Part shown: in pieces, positions 1 through 6,450 of the stretch | Numbering within the stretch: the first letter of the stretch is position 1 | Layout of the letters: every line of letters begins with the position of its first letter | Source: Lachnospiraceae bacterium | Lineage (GTDB): Bacteria > Bacillota > Clostridia > Lachnospirales > Lachnospiraceae | Length of the DNA stretch: 6,493 nt | Assembly (NCBI GenBank): GCA_017615375.1 | Contig: JAGAAH010000057.1 | Span: forward strand, 1-6,493 | Reading direction: 5' to 3' | Notes under the pieces: generated by a model | Seen by the model: the letters and a program-made list of their open reading frames with translations, nothing else | The model's database searches: none | Told to the model about the DNA's origin: nothing | Made by a program: the position numbers and the translations under genes

Positions 1-133
1 AGTTCTCCGATAAGTCCCCCTGTGCTCTTGCTACTTTGACATCCTCAATAAGCTGCTTCCTAAGAACCAGCTTTCTATACTCTATCTCTTTCTCGATATT
101 TTCAATGTCGGATTTCGTCAAGTCGTCGAACAT
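1..133 (-). CDS. GreA/GreB-family transcription elongation factor (5' part only)
   Basis: The first 44 codons of a minus-strand gene are visible; the rest lies beyond the left edge. Gre factors bind in the RNA polymerase secondary channel and stimulate cleavage of backtracked transcripts. The visible part is the start of the N-terminal coiled coil, ending in the family signature ARAQGDLSEN (residues 35-44). Asp40 and Glu43 match the two acidic tip residues that reach the polymerase active site (Asp41 and Glu44 in E. coli GreA). The next codon begins with T, which fits the Phe or Tyr expected there. The N-terminus (MFDDLTKSDIENIEKEIEYR) differs from classical GreA and looks like the second, shorter GreA-like paralog of clostridia, so no symbol is given. 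The ATG at 133 follows a GAGGTG ribosome binding site (146-141) by 7 nt. The family call is firm from the motif; the paralog assignment is from memory. Confidence 0.85.
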   Translation of the reverse strand, partial: MFDDLTKSDIENIEKEIEYRKLVLRKQLIEDVKVARAQGDLSEN

Positions 134-153
134 GATATTACACCTCAATCTAT

Positions 154-182
154 ATTTTACGGCAATTTGCAAGTTAACGCAA
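154..182 (-). promoter_or_regulatory. Putative sigma-A promoter of the Gre-like gene
   Basis: On the minus strand, TTGCGT (182-177) and TAAAAT (159-154) are separated by 17 nt. The predicted transcription start near 147 lies directly before the GAGGTG ribosome binding site, giving a leader of only about 14 nt. The site shares bases 167-182 with the divergent promoter of the DUF4317 gene. Confidence 0.5.
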
Positions 183-195
183 TATCTGATATTAT
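167..195 (+). promoter_or_regulatory. Putative extended -10 promoter of the DUF4317 gene
   Basis: TTGCAA (167-172) and TATTAT (190-195) are separated by 17 nt, and TG at 187-188 gives an extended -10 (TGn). The predicted start near 202 leaves a leader of about 27 nt, with the GAGGGG ribosome binding site at 217-222. This is the best promoter match in the left divergent region. Confidence 0.65.
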
Positions 196-228
196 CATTG
201 AAGCATTTTTTATTATGAGGGGTATGCC

Positions 229-1380
229 ATGAACAAAAAAGAAATATCCGAAATCAAGAAACAGTTTACGGAAGACAGATGCGCAATAAGCCGTATCGCC
301 ACATGTTACGTCGACGCCAACAAAGACGTTAGATGTACTATGAAAGAAGCTTTTCTTTCCTTAAGCAAAGAAGAAGAATACAAATACTATGATTTATTCA
401 GAAAATCTCTTTCCGGCACTCTTAATACCAATCTTTTTACGATGGAATTCAACATTGATGCCGAAAACCCCGGCGGAGAATGGGATTTTCTATATAGACT
501 CAATAAATCGGAATTAAAAGATGATGCTCTTATCGATGAATTCTTCGACAAGGTAATCTCCTCTTACGAATACGGTCAGAACTATTACATCATACTTATT
601 CATTCAAAGTATGATATACCGGGCCGCACAAGCGATTCGTTAACGCTTGATGATGCATCGGAAAATGTATTTTCTTACCTCAATGCTTTAATCTGCCCGG
701 TTACATTAAGTAAAGGTGCATTAAGTTATAATGCCGAAGAAAACCTTATGCGTGACCGTATCCGCGACTGGGTTGTTGAACCACCTATTACCGCATTCAT
801 GTTCCCTGCATTTAACGATCGCAACACAGACCTTCATTCGGTATTATATTACAGCAAAGCAGCCAAAGAAATGCATCCGGAATTCATTGAAAAGGTCTTA
901 AACGCAGAACCTGTCAAAACTTCAATCGAGCAGAAGGCCGATTTTAACACCTTGATTGAAGATACGCTCGATGATACATGCGAATTTGAAGTTGTAAAGA
1001 ATATCCATGATAACATTAAAGAGCTGATTGAAATGAATGCAGATAATCCGGATCCCGTAATGATTACGAAAGACGAATTAAAACAGATTTTCTTTGATGC
1101 CGGTGCCGACGGCGATAAGATGACTTCCTTTGATGATAAGTTCGATAATGCAATCGGAAGCGGCGAGACTATTCCTGCAGCCTCTATTATCAATAAAAGA
1201 AGTTTCAAAATTGAGACTCCGGATATTTTAGTAAGAGTCAACCCTGAAAGAACCGACCTTTTAAAGGCCAAAATAATAGACGGTCAGCAATGCCTTGTTA
1301 TCGCAGTTGATTCGCATCTTTCCGTTAATGGTGTGGATGCAAGAACTCTAGCATTCGAAGCAATCGATAACGAAGAATAA
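229..1380 (+). CDS. DUF4317 family protein of unknown function
   Basis: A 383-residue soluble protein with no signal peptide or membrane segment, so probably cytoplasmic. I recognise it as DUF4317, a family common in Lachnospiraceae and relatives, from its opening MNKKEISEIKKQF, from KEAFLSL and SGTLNTNL (residues 39-69), and from the conserved centre RIRDWVVEPP then FPAFNDRNTDLHSVLYYSK (178-210). The C-terminal third (about 235-383) is acidic and probably a separate domain. No catalytic motif is evident and no function is known to me. The ATG at 229 follows GAGGGG (217-222) by 6 nt; another ATG at 224 is out of frame. The gene is monocistronic: it has its own promoter, diverges from the Gre-like gene and ends 3 nt before a strong terminator. 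Length and ends look complete. Confidence 0.88.
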   Translation: MNKKEISEIKKQFTEDRCAISRIATCYVDANKDVRCTMKEAFLSLSKEEEYKYYDLFRKSLSGTLNTNLFTMEFNIDAENPGGEWDFLYRLNKSELKDDALIDEFFDKVISSYEYGQNYYIILIHSKYDIPGRTSDSLTLDDASENVFSYLNALICPVTLSKGALSYNAEENLMRDRIRDWVVEPPITAFMFPAFNDRNTDLHSVLYYSKAAKEMHPEFIEKVLNAEPVKTSIEQKADFNTLIEDTLDDTCEFEVVKNIHDNIKELIEMNADNPDPVMITKDELKQIFFDAGADGDKMTSFDDKFDNAIGSGETIPAASIINKRSFKIETPDILVRVNPERTDLLKAKIIDGQQCLVIAVDSHLSVNGVDARTLAFEAIDNEE

Positions 1381-1383
1381 ATT

Positions 1384-1416
1384 AAAGCTCCTCACAACAA
1401 ACTGTGAGGAGCTTTT
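1384..1416 (+). terminator. Bidirectional intrinsic terminator between convergent genes
   Basis: A perfect 13-bp stem pairs AAAGCTCCTCACA (1384-1396) with TGTGAGGAGCTTT (1403-1415) around a 6-nt loop. On the plus strand it is followed by a short T run (TTTT, 1413-1416) then ATAATTAATT, ending the DUF4317 transcript 3 nt after its stop. Read leftward the stem is followed by TTTAAT-like sequence, so it can also end the minus-strand operon, whose last stop codon is at 1421-1423. Confidence 0.92.
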
Positions 1417-1420
1417 ATAA

Positions 1421-2632
1421 TTAATTACCGCTATTCTGTCTTAATACCATGATTGAATCCGGTATATATCTACCGCGTCCGGTTGCGGATGACGACTTGG
1501 TTATCTGCTTACCTAAGTAGAACATAACCGCCGAGCTTCCGCCATCGATGTTAACCGCCTGATATGCATCATATTTTGCCATATGGAATGCACAATCCGA
1601 AACCGTACAACCGAGGCTGTAACCAACCTGACGACCATCTATTACAAGCAAGAAGAAGTCTCCTCGCTCATTCTGTCCTATTGCAGCACGAGGATGAATA
1701 CCCATACCGAATGTTCCGTCAACTATCGACTGTCCGTTAATAACAAGCGCCGGATAACACTGAATTGCCCATCTATAGTCTTCAACGATTGAAGGCTTAT
1801 AAGTTACGATATTAAGATGATCGTCGCCCTTCTTCATTCCGAAGAATTTCCAATCGTCTCCCTTAGGATCTCCGTAATCAACGCCGTCAATTACAAGGCA
1901 GCCTCTAACGATACCGCCGCTTCCGTGTCCGCCCGCATCCGAGAACATCGAACCGTTAATTGCGATTAAAGCATCATATTTCTTCGCATAGGTCTCAACT
2001 TCCTGGCCGTATGACCCGAGCATCTCGGACTTAGCCAATGTAACCTTGGACGGGTCTTTAACTATAGCCATTTTGCCGACGTATCCGCTTCCGGATAATC
2101 CGACAATTATAACCTTTTCCTTGGCATTAACAACAATTACAGGATCGCCCTGTGCGGTCATAAGGCCGTATTGTTCGTCAAAATCTTCGATTACAAGGTT
2201 TTCATATCCATCTTTTAAGAGTTCTGAATGTCTTTTGAGAAAAGTCCTGAATTCGTCCGTATCAAGTTCATAATATACGTTATAGAAATCTCTCTCTCCC
2301 GCTATCTCTTCATTCTCAAAATCGCCCGTACCGTCCCAGTCGCTGTTATTATCCTTCTGGCGCTCAAGTTCTTCGCGCTTGTTACGCATAACTTCATCGA
2401 TTACGCCATGCGGAATAAACCACTCCGCAAGCCACTGATGTGTCTTGGTCGACATTGCCGTCTCTATATATATTGTTCTCCACTTTGATATAAACTTATT
2501 ATCCGTATACATCAGGAAGATATAGGTAATTGCCATGCAAAGCACTATGGCCATTGCAATCATTCCGCCTATAAGCTTCTTGGACGGCTTCCATTCGTAT
2601 ACTGCATTTTCATTTTTGTTATTTGTTTCCAT
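1421..2632 (-). CDS. Membrane-anchored phosphodiester glycosidase (NAGPA) domain protein
   Basis: A 403-residue protein with a short Lys-containing cytoplasmic N-terminus, one hydrophobic segment at about 20-42 and a large domain that should lie outside the membrane (type II topology). A charged linker (about 80-112) precedes the catalytic domain. Residues about 160-400 carry features of the NAGPA family (PF09992, relatives of human uncovering enzyme that cleaves GlcNAc-1-phosphodiesters): NGSMF followed by a Gly-rich stretch (226-240), HPRAAIGQ (313-320), DGRQ (332-335) and NIDGGSSAVM (361-370). Bacterial members are linked to envelope or exopolysaccharide sugar phosphodiesters; the substrate here is unknown. 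I chose ATG at 2632 because AGGGAG (2643-2638) lies 5 nt upstream. A GTG at 2638, adding two residues, would overlap that ribosome binding site. It is the second gene of an operon, 9 nt after the tocopherol-cyclase-like gene. Confidence 0.88.
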   Translation of the reverse strand: METNNKNENAVYEWKPSKKLIGGMIAMAIVLCMAITYIFLMYTDNKFISKWRTIYIETAMSTKTHQWLAEWFIPHGVIDEVMRNKREELERQKDNNSDWDGTGDFENEEIAGERDFYNVYYELDTDEFRTFLKRHSELLKDGYENLVIEDFDEQYGLMTAQGDPVIVVNAKEKVIIVGLSGSGYVGKMAIVKDPSKVTLAKSEMLGSYGQEVETYAKKYDALIAINGSMFSDAGGHGSGGIVRGCLVIDGVDYGDPKGDDWKFFGMKKGDDHLNIVTYKPSIVEDYRWAIQCYPALVINGQSIVDGTFGMGIHPRAAIGQNERGDFFLLVIDGRQVGYSLGCTVSDCAFHMAKYDAYQAVNIDGGSSAVMFYLGKQITKSSSATGRGRYIPDSIMVLRQNSGN

Positions 2633-2637
2633 ACTCA

Positions 2638-2643
2638 CTCCCT
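2638..2643 (-). promoter_or_regulatory. Ribosome binding site overlapping the upstream stop codon
   Basis: AGGGAG on the minus strand (2643-2638) is 5 nt before the ATG at 2632 and includes two bases of the TAG stop of the upstream gene (2644-2642). This favours ATG 2632 over GTG 2638 as start and suggests translational coupling of the two operon genes. Confidence 0.75.
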
Positions 2644-3778
2644 AATTGTCATATTCTCCGTATTCGCAGCCGATTTCCTCAGCCAATACGTCGTCTATAA
2701 GCTTAAGCTTACCGAATATTCCTTTCTTGTATAATAAAAGCTCACCCGTACCGGTACCGCCGTTCCATAATCTGTTATGGCGCTTGTATCCATCCGGGGA
2801 TTCATAGTTTATGTTAAGCATTTCTTTCTTTTTACAGTGAACGTTCGTTACAAGACGGGCATTCCATGTATCCTGAATTATATGCCATATAACCTCTTCT
2901 TTGGTCTCTTTACATTTAAACCTCGTTTTCGAGCCTGTCCAGAACTTGGAAAAGTTAAACTCATAATCCTTTCCCTCATAATGAAATACACCGAGTAACT
3001 TCTTGTTAAACTTAAGGACATGTAGCTTCGGGCGTCCGCCGCCTATCTCGAAGACACTGTTATTAAGTCTCTTACCCGTTATAAGACTCGTAAGGTTATT
3101 GGAAGAAAGCCATATCCAAGGAGATGTAAAATCTCTTCCCCAGTTCTTATCGGCATAACCGTTACACTCTTCAGGTATAACCATATATCTCTCGCCGTTA
3201 AGAATAACTTCTCCCTTGTATAAAGTCTTAATGCCTTCCGCATGCCAGAACATCTCAAAGGTCTTAAGATCTCTGAATAATGCATCGGCACCGTATCCTA
3301 CATTAAAAGCAATTTTCTTATCGATATCAAGTGACCAGGACATTGTTCCCACGTCAGTCATCCATTCAGGATGAAGCTTCGCATCATCACTATGCACGGA
3401 TACATAGCCTTCAGTATATATCTCGCTGCATACGCAGCCACCCGCTTCAACAACAAAAGGAACTCCCTTGCTTATCTTAACGTCTTTCCATGGGAAAAAG
3501 CGATGCAACTGGGCATGATCGTCACCCCAATATCCTACGTTAACCATGAAATATGACGGACGGTCTCCCAACTTCTTCTTTTTCTTATTCCATACAAAAT
3601 ATGGCTCATCCTTTGCTCTTGCCGGATTGCAGCCGAAGAATTCGATATAAAACCTCTTTCTTTCACCGGTTTCATCGTTGATTCCGGTAAAATTATGCCA
3701 CCACCAGTCATAGCCTTTGTAACTTAAGCTCCCCTTAAGCATCCATTGATCTCGGCTTATATCACTCTTGTTGCCCAT
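2642..3778 (-). CDS. Tocopherol cyclase-like / AttH-like beta-barrel protein
   Basis: A 378-residue protein without signal peptide or membrane segment. It resembles the tocopherol cyclase family (PF14249) and the related AttH/CrtC lipocalin-like double barrels. Near the N-terminus it has KGYDWWWHNF (21-30). The family hallmark follows at YADKNWG (208-214) and PWIWLSSNN (220-228), comparable to the EKNWG...W.W...N motif of plant tocopherol cyclase. The C-terminus has a WNGGTGTGELLLY strand (338-350). Anaerobic Firmicutes make no tocopherol, so the ligand or reaction is unknown; binding or modifying a hydrophobic or prenyl-type molecule is only a guess. Start choice: an in-frame ATG at 3790 is part of the ribosome binding sequence itself and has no site upstream, whereas ATG 3778 follows GGAGG (3788-3784) by 5 nt. 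It is the first gene of an operon with the NAGPA-domain gene and has its own promoter. Confidence 0.75.
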   Translation of the reverse strand: MGNKSDISRDQWMLKGSLSYKGYDWWWHNFTGINDETGERKRFYIEFFGCNPARAKDEPYFVWNKKKKKLGDRPSYFMVNVGYWGDDHAQLHRFFPWKDVKISKGVPFVVEAGGCVCSEIYTEGYVSVHSDDAKLHPEWMTDVGTMSWSLDIDKKIAFNVGYGADALFRDLKTFEMFWHAEGIKTLYKGEVILNGERYMVIPEECNGYADKNWGRDFTSPWIWLSSNNLTSLITGKRLNNSVFEIGGGRPKLHVLKFNKKLLGVFHYEGKDYEFNFSKFWTGSKTRFKCKETKEEVIWHIIQDTWNARLVTNVHCKKKEMLNINYESPDGYKRHNRLWNGGTGTGELLLYKKGIFGKLKLIDDVLAEEIGCEYGEYDN

Positions 3779-3783
3779 ACAAA

Positions 3784-3788
3784 CCTCC
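3784..3788 (-). promoter_or_regulatory. Ribosome binding site that fixes the start at 3778
   Basis: GGAGG on the minus strand (3788-3784) lies 5 nt before ATG 3778. The in-frame ATG at 3790 directly abuts this GGAGG and has only AT-rich sequence upstream, so the four extra residues of the longer frame are probably not translated. Confidence 0.8.
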
Positions 3789-3821
3789 ATTAAATGAATC
3801 GATATTTTTCATAACCTAAAT

Positions 3822-3851
3822 ATTATACCAAATTCCACCCTACTTTTTCAA
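3822..3851 (-). promoter_or_regulatory. Promoter of the tocopherol cyclase-like/NAGPA operon
   Basis: On the minus strand, TTGAAA (3851-3846) is followed after 18 nt by a consensus TATAAT (3827-3822), with TG one base before it (TGG, 3830-3828), giving an extended -10. The predicted start is near 3815, a leader of about 37 nt. The promoter lies just beyond the GH3 terminator, so the operon appears to be transcribed independently of the GH3 gene. Confidence 0.8.
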
Positions 3852-3860
3852 TTAAAAGAC

Positions 3861-3903
3861 CTATAAAATAATTAAGCGGTATCCATTAAGGATCACCGCT
3901 TAA
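3861..3903 (-). terminator. Intrinsic terminator overlapping the end of the GH3 gene
   Basis: Read on the minus strand, TTAAGCGGT (3903-3895) pairs with ACCGCTTAA (3880-3872), and ATCC (3893-3890) pairs with GGAT (3884-3881), leaving one bulged G (3894) and the 5-nt loop TTAAT (3889-3885). A T-rich tail, TTATTTTATAG, follows (3871-3861). The GH3 stop codon TAA (3888-3886) sits in the loop, and the ascending stem encodes the last five residues. The interrupted T tract makes it weaker than the terminator at 1384. Confidence 0.72.
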
Positions 3904-6297
3904 AGTCTGCCATAATTCAATTTTTCTCTTCGGCTTCTTCTTACGCTTCTTTACCACAATCTTAAACAAGCCTCTTATAATACGACAATTCAATATGTCA
4001 ACGATTCCGTTCATCATTCTTTCACTGATCTTGCCCGCTGATGACATCATAAGCGCAAAGAACGGCATCTCCATAAGGGTTGCATCCATCATAAGGTCCT
4101 GCCCGTCTTCGCGTTCCGCAGTATTGCCCATAGCCTTACGTGCAATTGCTATAACCATCTTTCCGATTAAAGTTCCCTTGGTATCATCAAGACAGTTATC
4201 AATCGTAAACGGTCTCCTAACCGAAGTCACAGGTGCCGGTAATTTACTTCCTATAAGCTTCTCGAATTCATGTGCCTCATATACAGGCTCCGCAACACGC
4301 TCTGACACAAGATTAACCGTTGCAAGCAGTATCAAATCATCTATCGAAGTTCCGCAATATAAGTAATATACCCCGCTCGGTGCATAGTAGTCCTTTATTC
4401 CCGTATGATAATATCCGAAATCTCGCGTATTAATCTTAACAGTAGGCATCTTTTCTTCACCCGGAGCATATTCGGACTTGGTGAATCCCACAAGTGTAAG
4501 TGCAGGCATATATACGTTATAAGCCTCACTTGCCACAAATACGAAAGAAGTTTCCTTGGCCGTTACATTACCCACATTCTTAACGGCAAAGCTTAGATTA
4601 AGCACATCACCGAAATCCGCATTAAGCACGGTTCTTCCGGAATCGTATGCAAATCTTGAATAAGAAAGTCCATGCGTAAAGTTATAACGTGTAATTTTAC
4701 GATGTGTAATATAATCTCTGTATCCTACATATATAGTCTCTTTATACGCAACATTACGCATATCACCCGGGAAGTTTTCGTTACTTGCAACATCATTAAG
4801 TGATAGCGGCCACGTCTCCGCAAGCTTACCGGATGGTGATACTTTACCGGTGACTATATCGGCAACCGCACGTCCCACGCCTTCTCCTCCGAGATATGCA
4901 AGAAGTACAGACTTTACATTGTCTATCCACGGCATCTCTACAGGCGCTCCGCACATAAGTACCACGATAACATTTTCATTAACCTTGCTTACCGCTTCTA
5001 TAAGCTTATTATGAGCAGCAGGCATACTCATATCTTTTCTGTCGACGCCTTCCGACTCATATCGCTCCGGAAGTCCCGCGAATATAATTACCTTATCCTT
5101 GTCCTTTGCCACACGGCAAGCTTCTTTGATAAGATTCTTGTCAGGCTTAGTACCGTAACCCTTGGCATATTCAATATTAAGCCCTGTTTTCTTAAGCTCT
5201 TCCAGAGGACTATCGATATTAAGCGCGTTAACCTTTGAACTTCCGGCGCCCTGATATCTCGGATTAACCGCGAAATCACCGATTACGGCAATGTTACCGC
5301 CGGTTACAGGTAATGTATTATTGTCATTCTTAAGAAGAACCATTGATTCTTCAGCCGCAGCAACCGCTATCTCATGATGTTCGTCATAATTGCAGTCATA
5401 CTTAATATTCACATTTCTGTCCGTTGCAAGAACATATATTATAATATGCATAGCCGCTCTATCAAGAGCTTTTTCGGTCATAGGACGTTCCTGAACGGCT
5501 TTAATTATCTTGTCATCGTTAACTCCGGCACTTCCCGGCATCTCAAGATCGAGACCTGCCATAAGTCCCAATACTCTGTCGTGCACTGCACCCCAATCGG
5601 AAATGGTAAGACCGTAATACTTCCATTTTGTTCTCAAGATATCCGTAAGCAAGGTTTGATTCTCGCTTGCATATACACCGTTAACCTTATTGTAGGAGCA
5701 CATAACCGCGCGCGGATTACTTTCTTTAATTGCGATATTAAACCCCTTAAGATAGATTTCATGCAATGTTCTCTCATCGATTATTGCATTAATAGTCATT
5801 CTGTGTCTTTCCTGATTATTCGCTGCAAAATGCTTGATGCATGCTCCGACACCGGTTGACTGTACACCGTTAATAAAGCCTGCGGCCATCTTGCCCGCAA
5901 CAATCGGGTCTTCACTAATATATTCAAAATTTCTTCCGCATAAAGGATGTCTCTTGATATTGACGCCCGGGCCAAGAAGCATTGCAACATCTTCGTTTCT
6001 GCACTCTTCACCTATGGCACGGCCGATAGCATATGTTACCTTCGGATTAAAAGAGCAAGCGCTCAAAACTTGCGCAGGAAAAGAAGTTGCCGGTACACTA
6101 CCGCCAATTCCCAAATTATCCTGACTCTCTTGTTGCTTTCTTAAACCGTGAGGTCCGTCCGATAACATGACGCTGCTTAAGCCGACGCTTTCTATAACTT
6201 CAGTGTTCCAGCAATCAAATCCGGAAACAAGTGCGGCTTTTTCTTCAAGCGACATGGACAGAACCATCTTTGCTGCTTGTTCAAAAATATTGCTCAT
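3886..6297 (-). CDS. Glycoside hydrolase family 3 enzyme (beta-glucosidase-like)
   Basis: An 803-residue cytoplasmic enzyme (no signal peptide) hydrolysing terminal beta-linked sugars, probably from imported oligosaccharides. Domains: GH3 TIM barrel (about 10-290), alpha/beta sandwich (about 310-535), fibronectin III-like domain (about 555-655) and a C-terminal extension (about 665-803). Key sites: LSDGPHGLR (45-53), RNFEYISEDP (122-131), KHFAANNQE (155-163), the catalytic nucleophile Asp234 in SDWGA, the expected acid/base Glu416 in ESEGVDR, and THGLSYS (541-547) leading into the Fn3-like domain. All expected catalytic residues are present. The extension holds hydrophobic Met-rich helices and a very basic stretch, KKRKKKPKRK (783-792). 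Beta-glucosidase is the commonest activity, but xylosidase or glucosaminidase cannot be excluded. ATG 6297 follows GAGG (6308-6305) by 7 nt. It is monocistronic and diverges from the gene at the right edge. Confidence 0.93.
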   Translation of the reverse strand: MSNIFEQAAKMVLSMSLEEKAALVSGFDCWNTEVIESVGLSSVMLSDGPHGLRKQQESQDNLGIGGSVPATSFPAQVLSACSFNPKVTYAIGRAIGEECRNEDVAMLLGPGVNIKRHPLCGRNFEYISEDPIVAGKMAAGFINGVQSTGVGACIKHFAANNQERHRMTINAIIDERTLHEIYLKGFNIAIKESNPRAVMCSYNKVNGVYASENQTLLTDILRTKWKYYGLTISDWGAVHDRVLGLMAGLDLEMPGSAGVNDDKIIKAVQERPMTEKALDRAAMHIIIYVLATDRNVNIKYDCNYDEHHEIAVAAAEESMVLLKNDNNTLPVTGGNIAVIGDFAVNPRYQGAGSSKVNALNIDSPLEELKKTGLNIEYAKGYGTKPDKNLIKEACRVAKDKDKVIIFAGLPERYESEGVDRKDMSMPAAHNKLIEAVSKVNENVIVVLMCGAPVEMPWIDNVKSVLLAYLGGEGVGRAVADIVTGKVSPSGKLAETWPLSLNDVASNENFPGDMRNVAYKETIYVGYRDYITHRKITRYNFTHGLSYSRFAYDSGRTVLNADFGDVLNLSFAVKNVGNVTAKETSFVFVASEAYNVYMPALTLVGFTKSEYAPGEEKMPTVKINTRDFGYYHTGIKDYYAPSGVYYLYCGTSIDDLILLATVNLVSERVAEPVYEAHEFEKLIGSKLPAPVTSVRRPFTIDNCLDDTKGTLIGKMVIAIARKAMGNTAEREDGQDLMMDATLMEMPFFALMMSSAGKISERMMNGIVDILNCRIIRGLFKIVVKKRKKKPKRKIELWQTLSGDP

Positions 6298-6309
6298 TAT
6301 TAATCCTCG

Positions 6310-6321
6310 AATAATATTATT
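6310..6321. repeat. 12-bp AT palindrome in the GH3 leader
   Basis: AATAATATTATT is a perfect palindrome in the predicted untranslated leader of the GH3 gene, just upstream of its ribosome binding site. In sequence this AT-rich it may be chance; a protein-binding role is only possible. Confidence 0.3.
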
Positions 6322-6329
6322 ACAATTTT

Positions 6330-6358
6330 ATTATAGCAAAAAACATTCTCGGAGAAAA
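6330..6358 (-). promoter_or_regulatory. Putative extended -10 promoter of the GH3 gene
   Basis: On the minus strand a consensus TATAAT (6335-6330) is preceded by TGC (6338-6336), an extended -10. With 17-nt spacing the -35 is a poor TTTTCT (6358-6353). A good -10 with a poor -35 suits a promoter that needs an activator. The predicted start is near 6323, a leader of about 26 nt. Confidence 0.65.
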
Positions 6359-6371
6359 CCATCCTTTTAAC

Positions 6372-6380
6372 AGACTGTCT
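6372..6380. repeat. AGAC-T-GTCT inverted repeat between divergent promoters
   Basis: A perfect 4+1+4 inverted repeat lies 13 bp from the GH3 -35 and touches the first base of the rightward gene's -35 (6380-6385). Its position would suit an operator controlling one or both divergent genes, but the arms are short. Confidence 0.3.
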
Positions 6381-6407
6381 TTACTTTTTTTAGATTTATG
6401 TTATAAT
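6380..6407 (+). promoter_or_regulatory. Putative extended -10 promoter of the right-edge gene
   Basis: TTTACT (6380-6385, 4 of 6 matches to consensus) and a consensus TATAAT (6402-6407) are separated by 16 nt; TGT (6399-6401) makes an extended -10. The predicted start near 6414 leaves about 35-45 nt before the coding region. Confidence 0.7.
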
Positions 6408-6413
6408 TTACAT

Positions 6414-6425
6414 AATTAATTAATT
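6414..6425. repeat. AT-rich palindrome at the predicted transcription start
   Basis: AATTAATTAATT, a perfect 12-bp palindrome, lies at the predicted start of the rightward transcript. It could be an autoregulatory operator, but it is low-complexity sequence and may be chance. Confidence 0.25.
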
Positions 6426-6445
6426 CATTTAATAAATTGTTTTTT

Positions 6446-6450
6446 GGAGG
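6446..6450 (+). promoter_or_regulatory. Ribosome binding site of the right-edge gene
   Basis: GGAGG lies 8 nt before ATT 6459 and overlaps GTG 6450 by one base. Spacing therefore points to initiation at the ATT, a rare start codon, rather than at the GTG. Confidence 0.7.

Noticed and set aside
36..218. 60-residue plus-strand open frame at the left end
   Set aside because: Antisense to the Gre-like gene and running across both predicted promoters; the Gre motif on the other strand is decisive.
849..1271. 140-residue minus-strand open frame inside the DUF4317 gene
   Set aside because: Antisense to a confidently identified gene, Ser/Leu/Ile-rich composition typical of reverse-frame translation, and no recognisable domain.
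3779..3790. Longer start (ATG 3790) for the tocopherol cyclase-like gene
   Set aside because: This ATG abuts the GGAGG that serves ATG 3778 and has no ribosome binding site of its own.
3791..3871. Possible riboswitch or small RNA between the GH3 gene and the operon
   Set aside because: The region is filled by the promoter and a leader of about 37 nt with only a 5-bp possible stem; too short for a known riboswitch.
3995..4366. 123-residue plus-strand open frame opposite the GH3 C-terminus
   Set aside because: Low-complexity Ser/Ile-rich reverse-frame translation; the sense strand encodes the GH3 protein continuously.
5374..5859. 161-residue plus-strand open frame inside the GH3 gene
   Set aside because: It lies opposite the conserved GH3 barrel, including the catalytic region, and has no family resemblance.
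6310..6425. LysR-type T-N11-A operator sites in the right intergenic region
   Set aside because: The region is so AT-rich that many T-N11-A matches occur by chance; none stands out enough to be listed as a specific site.
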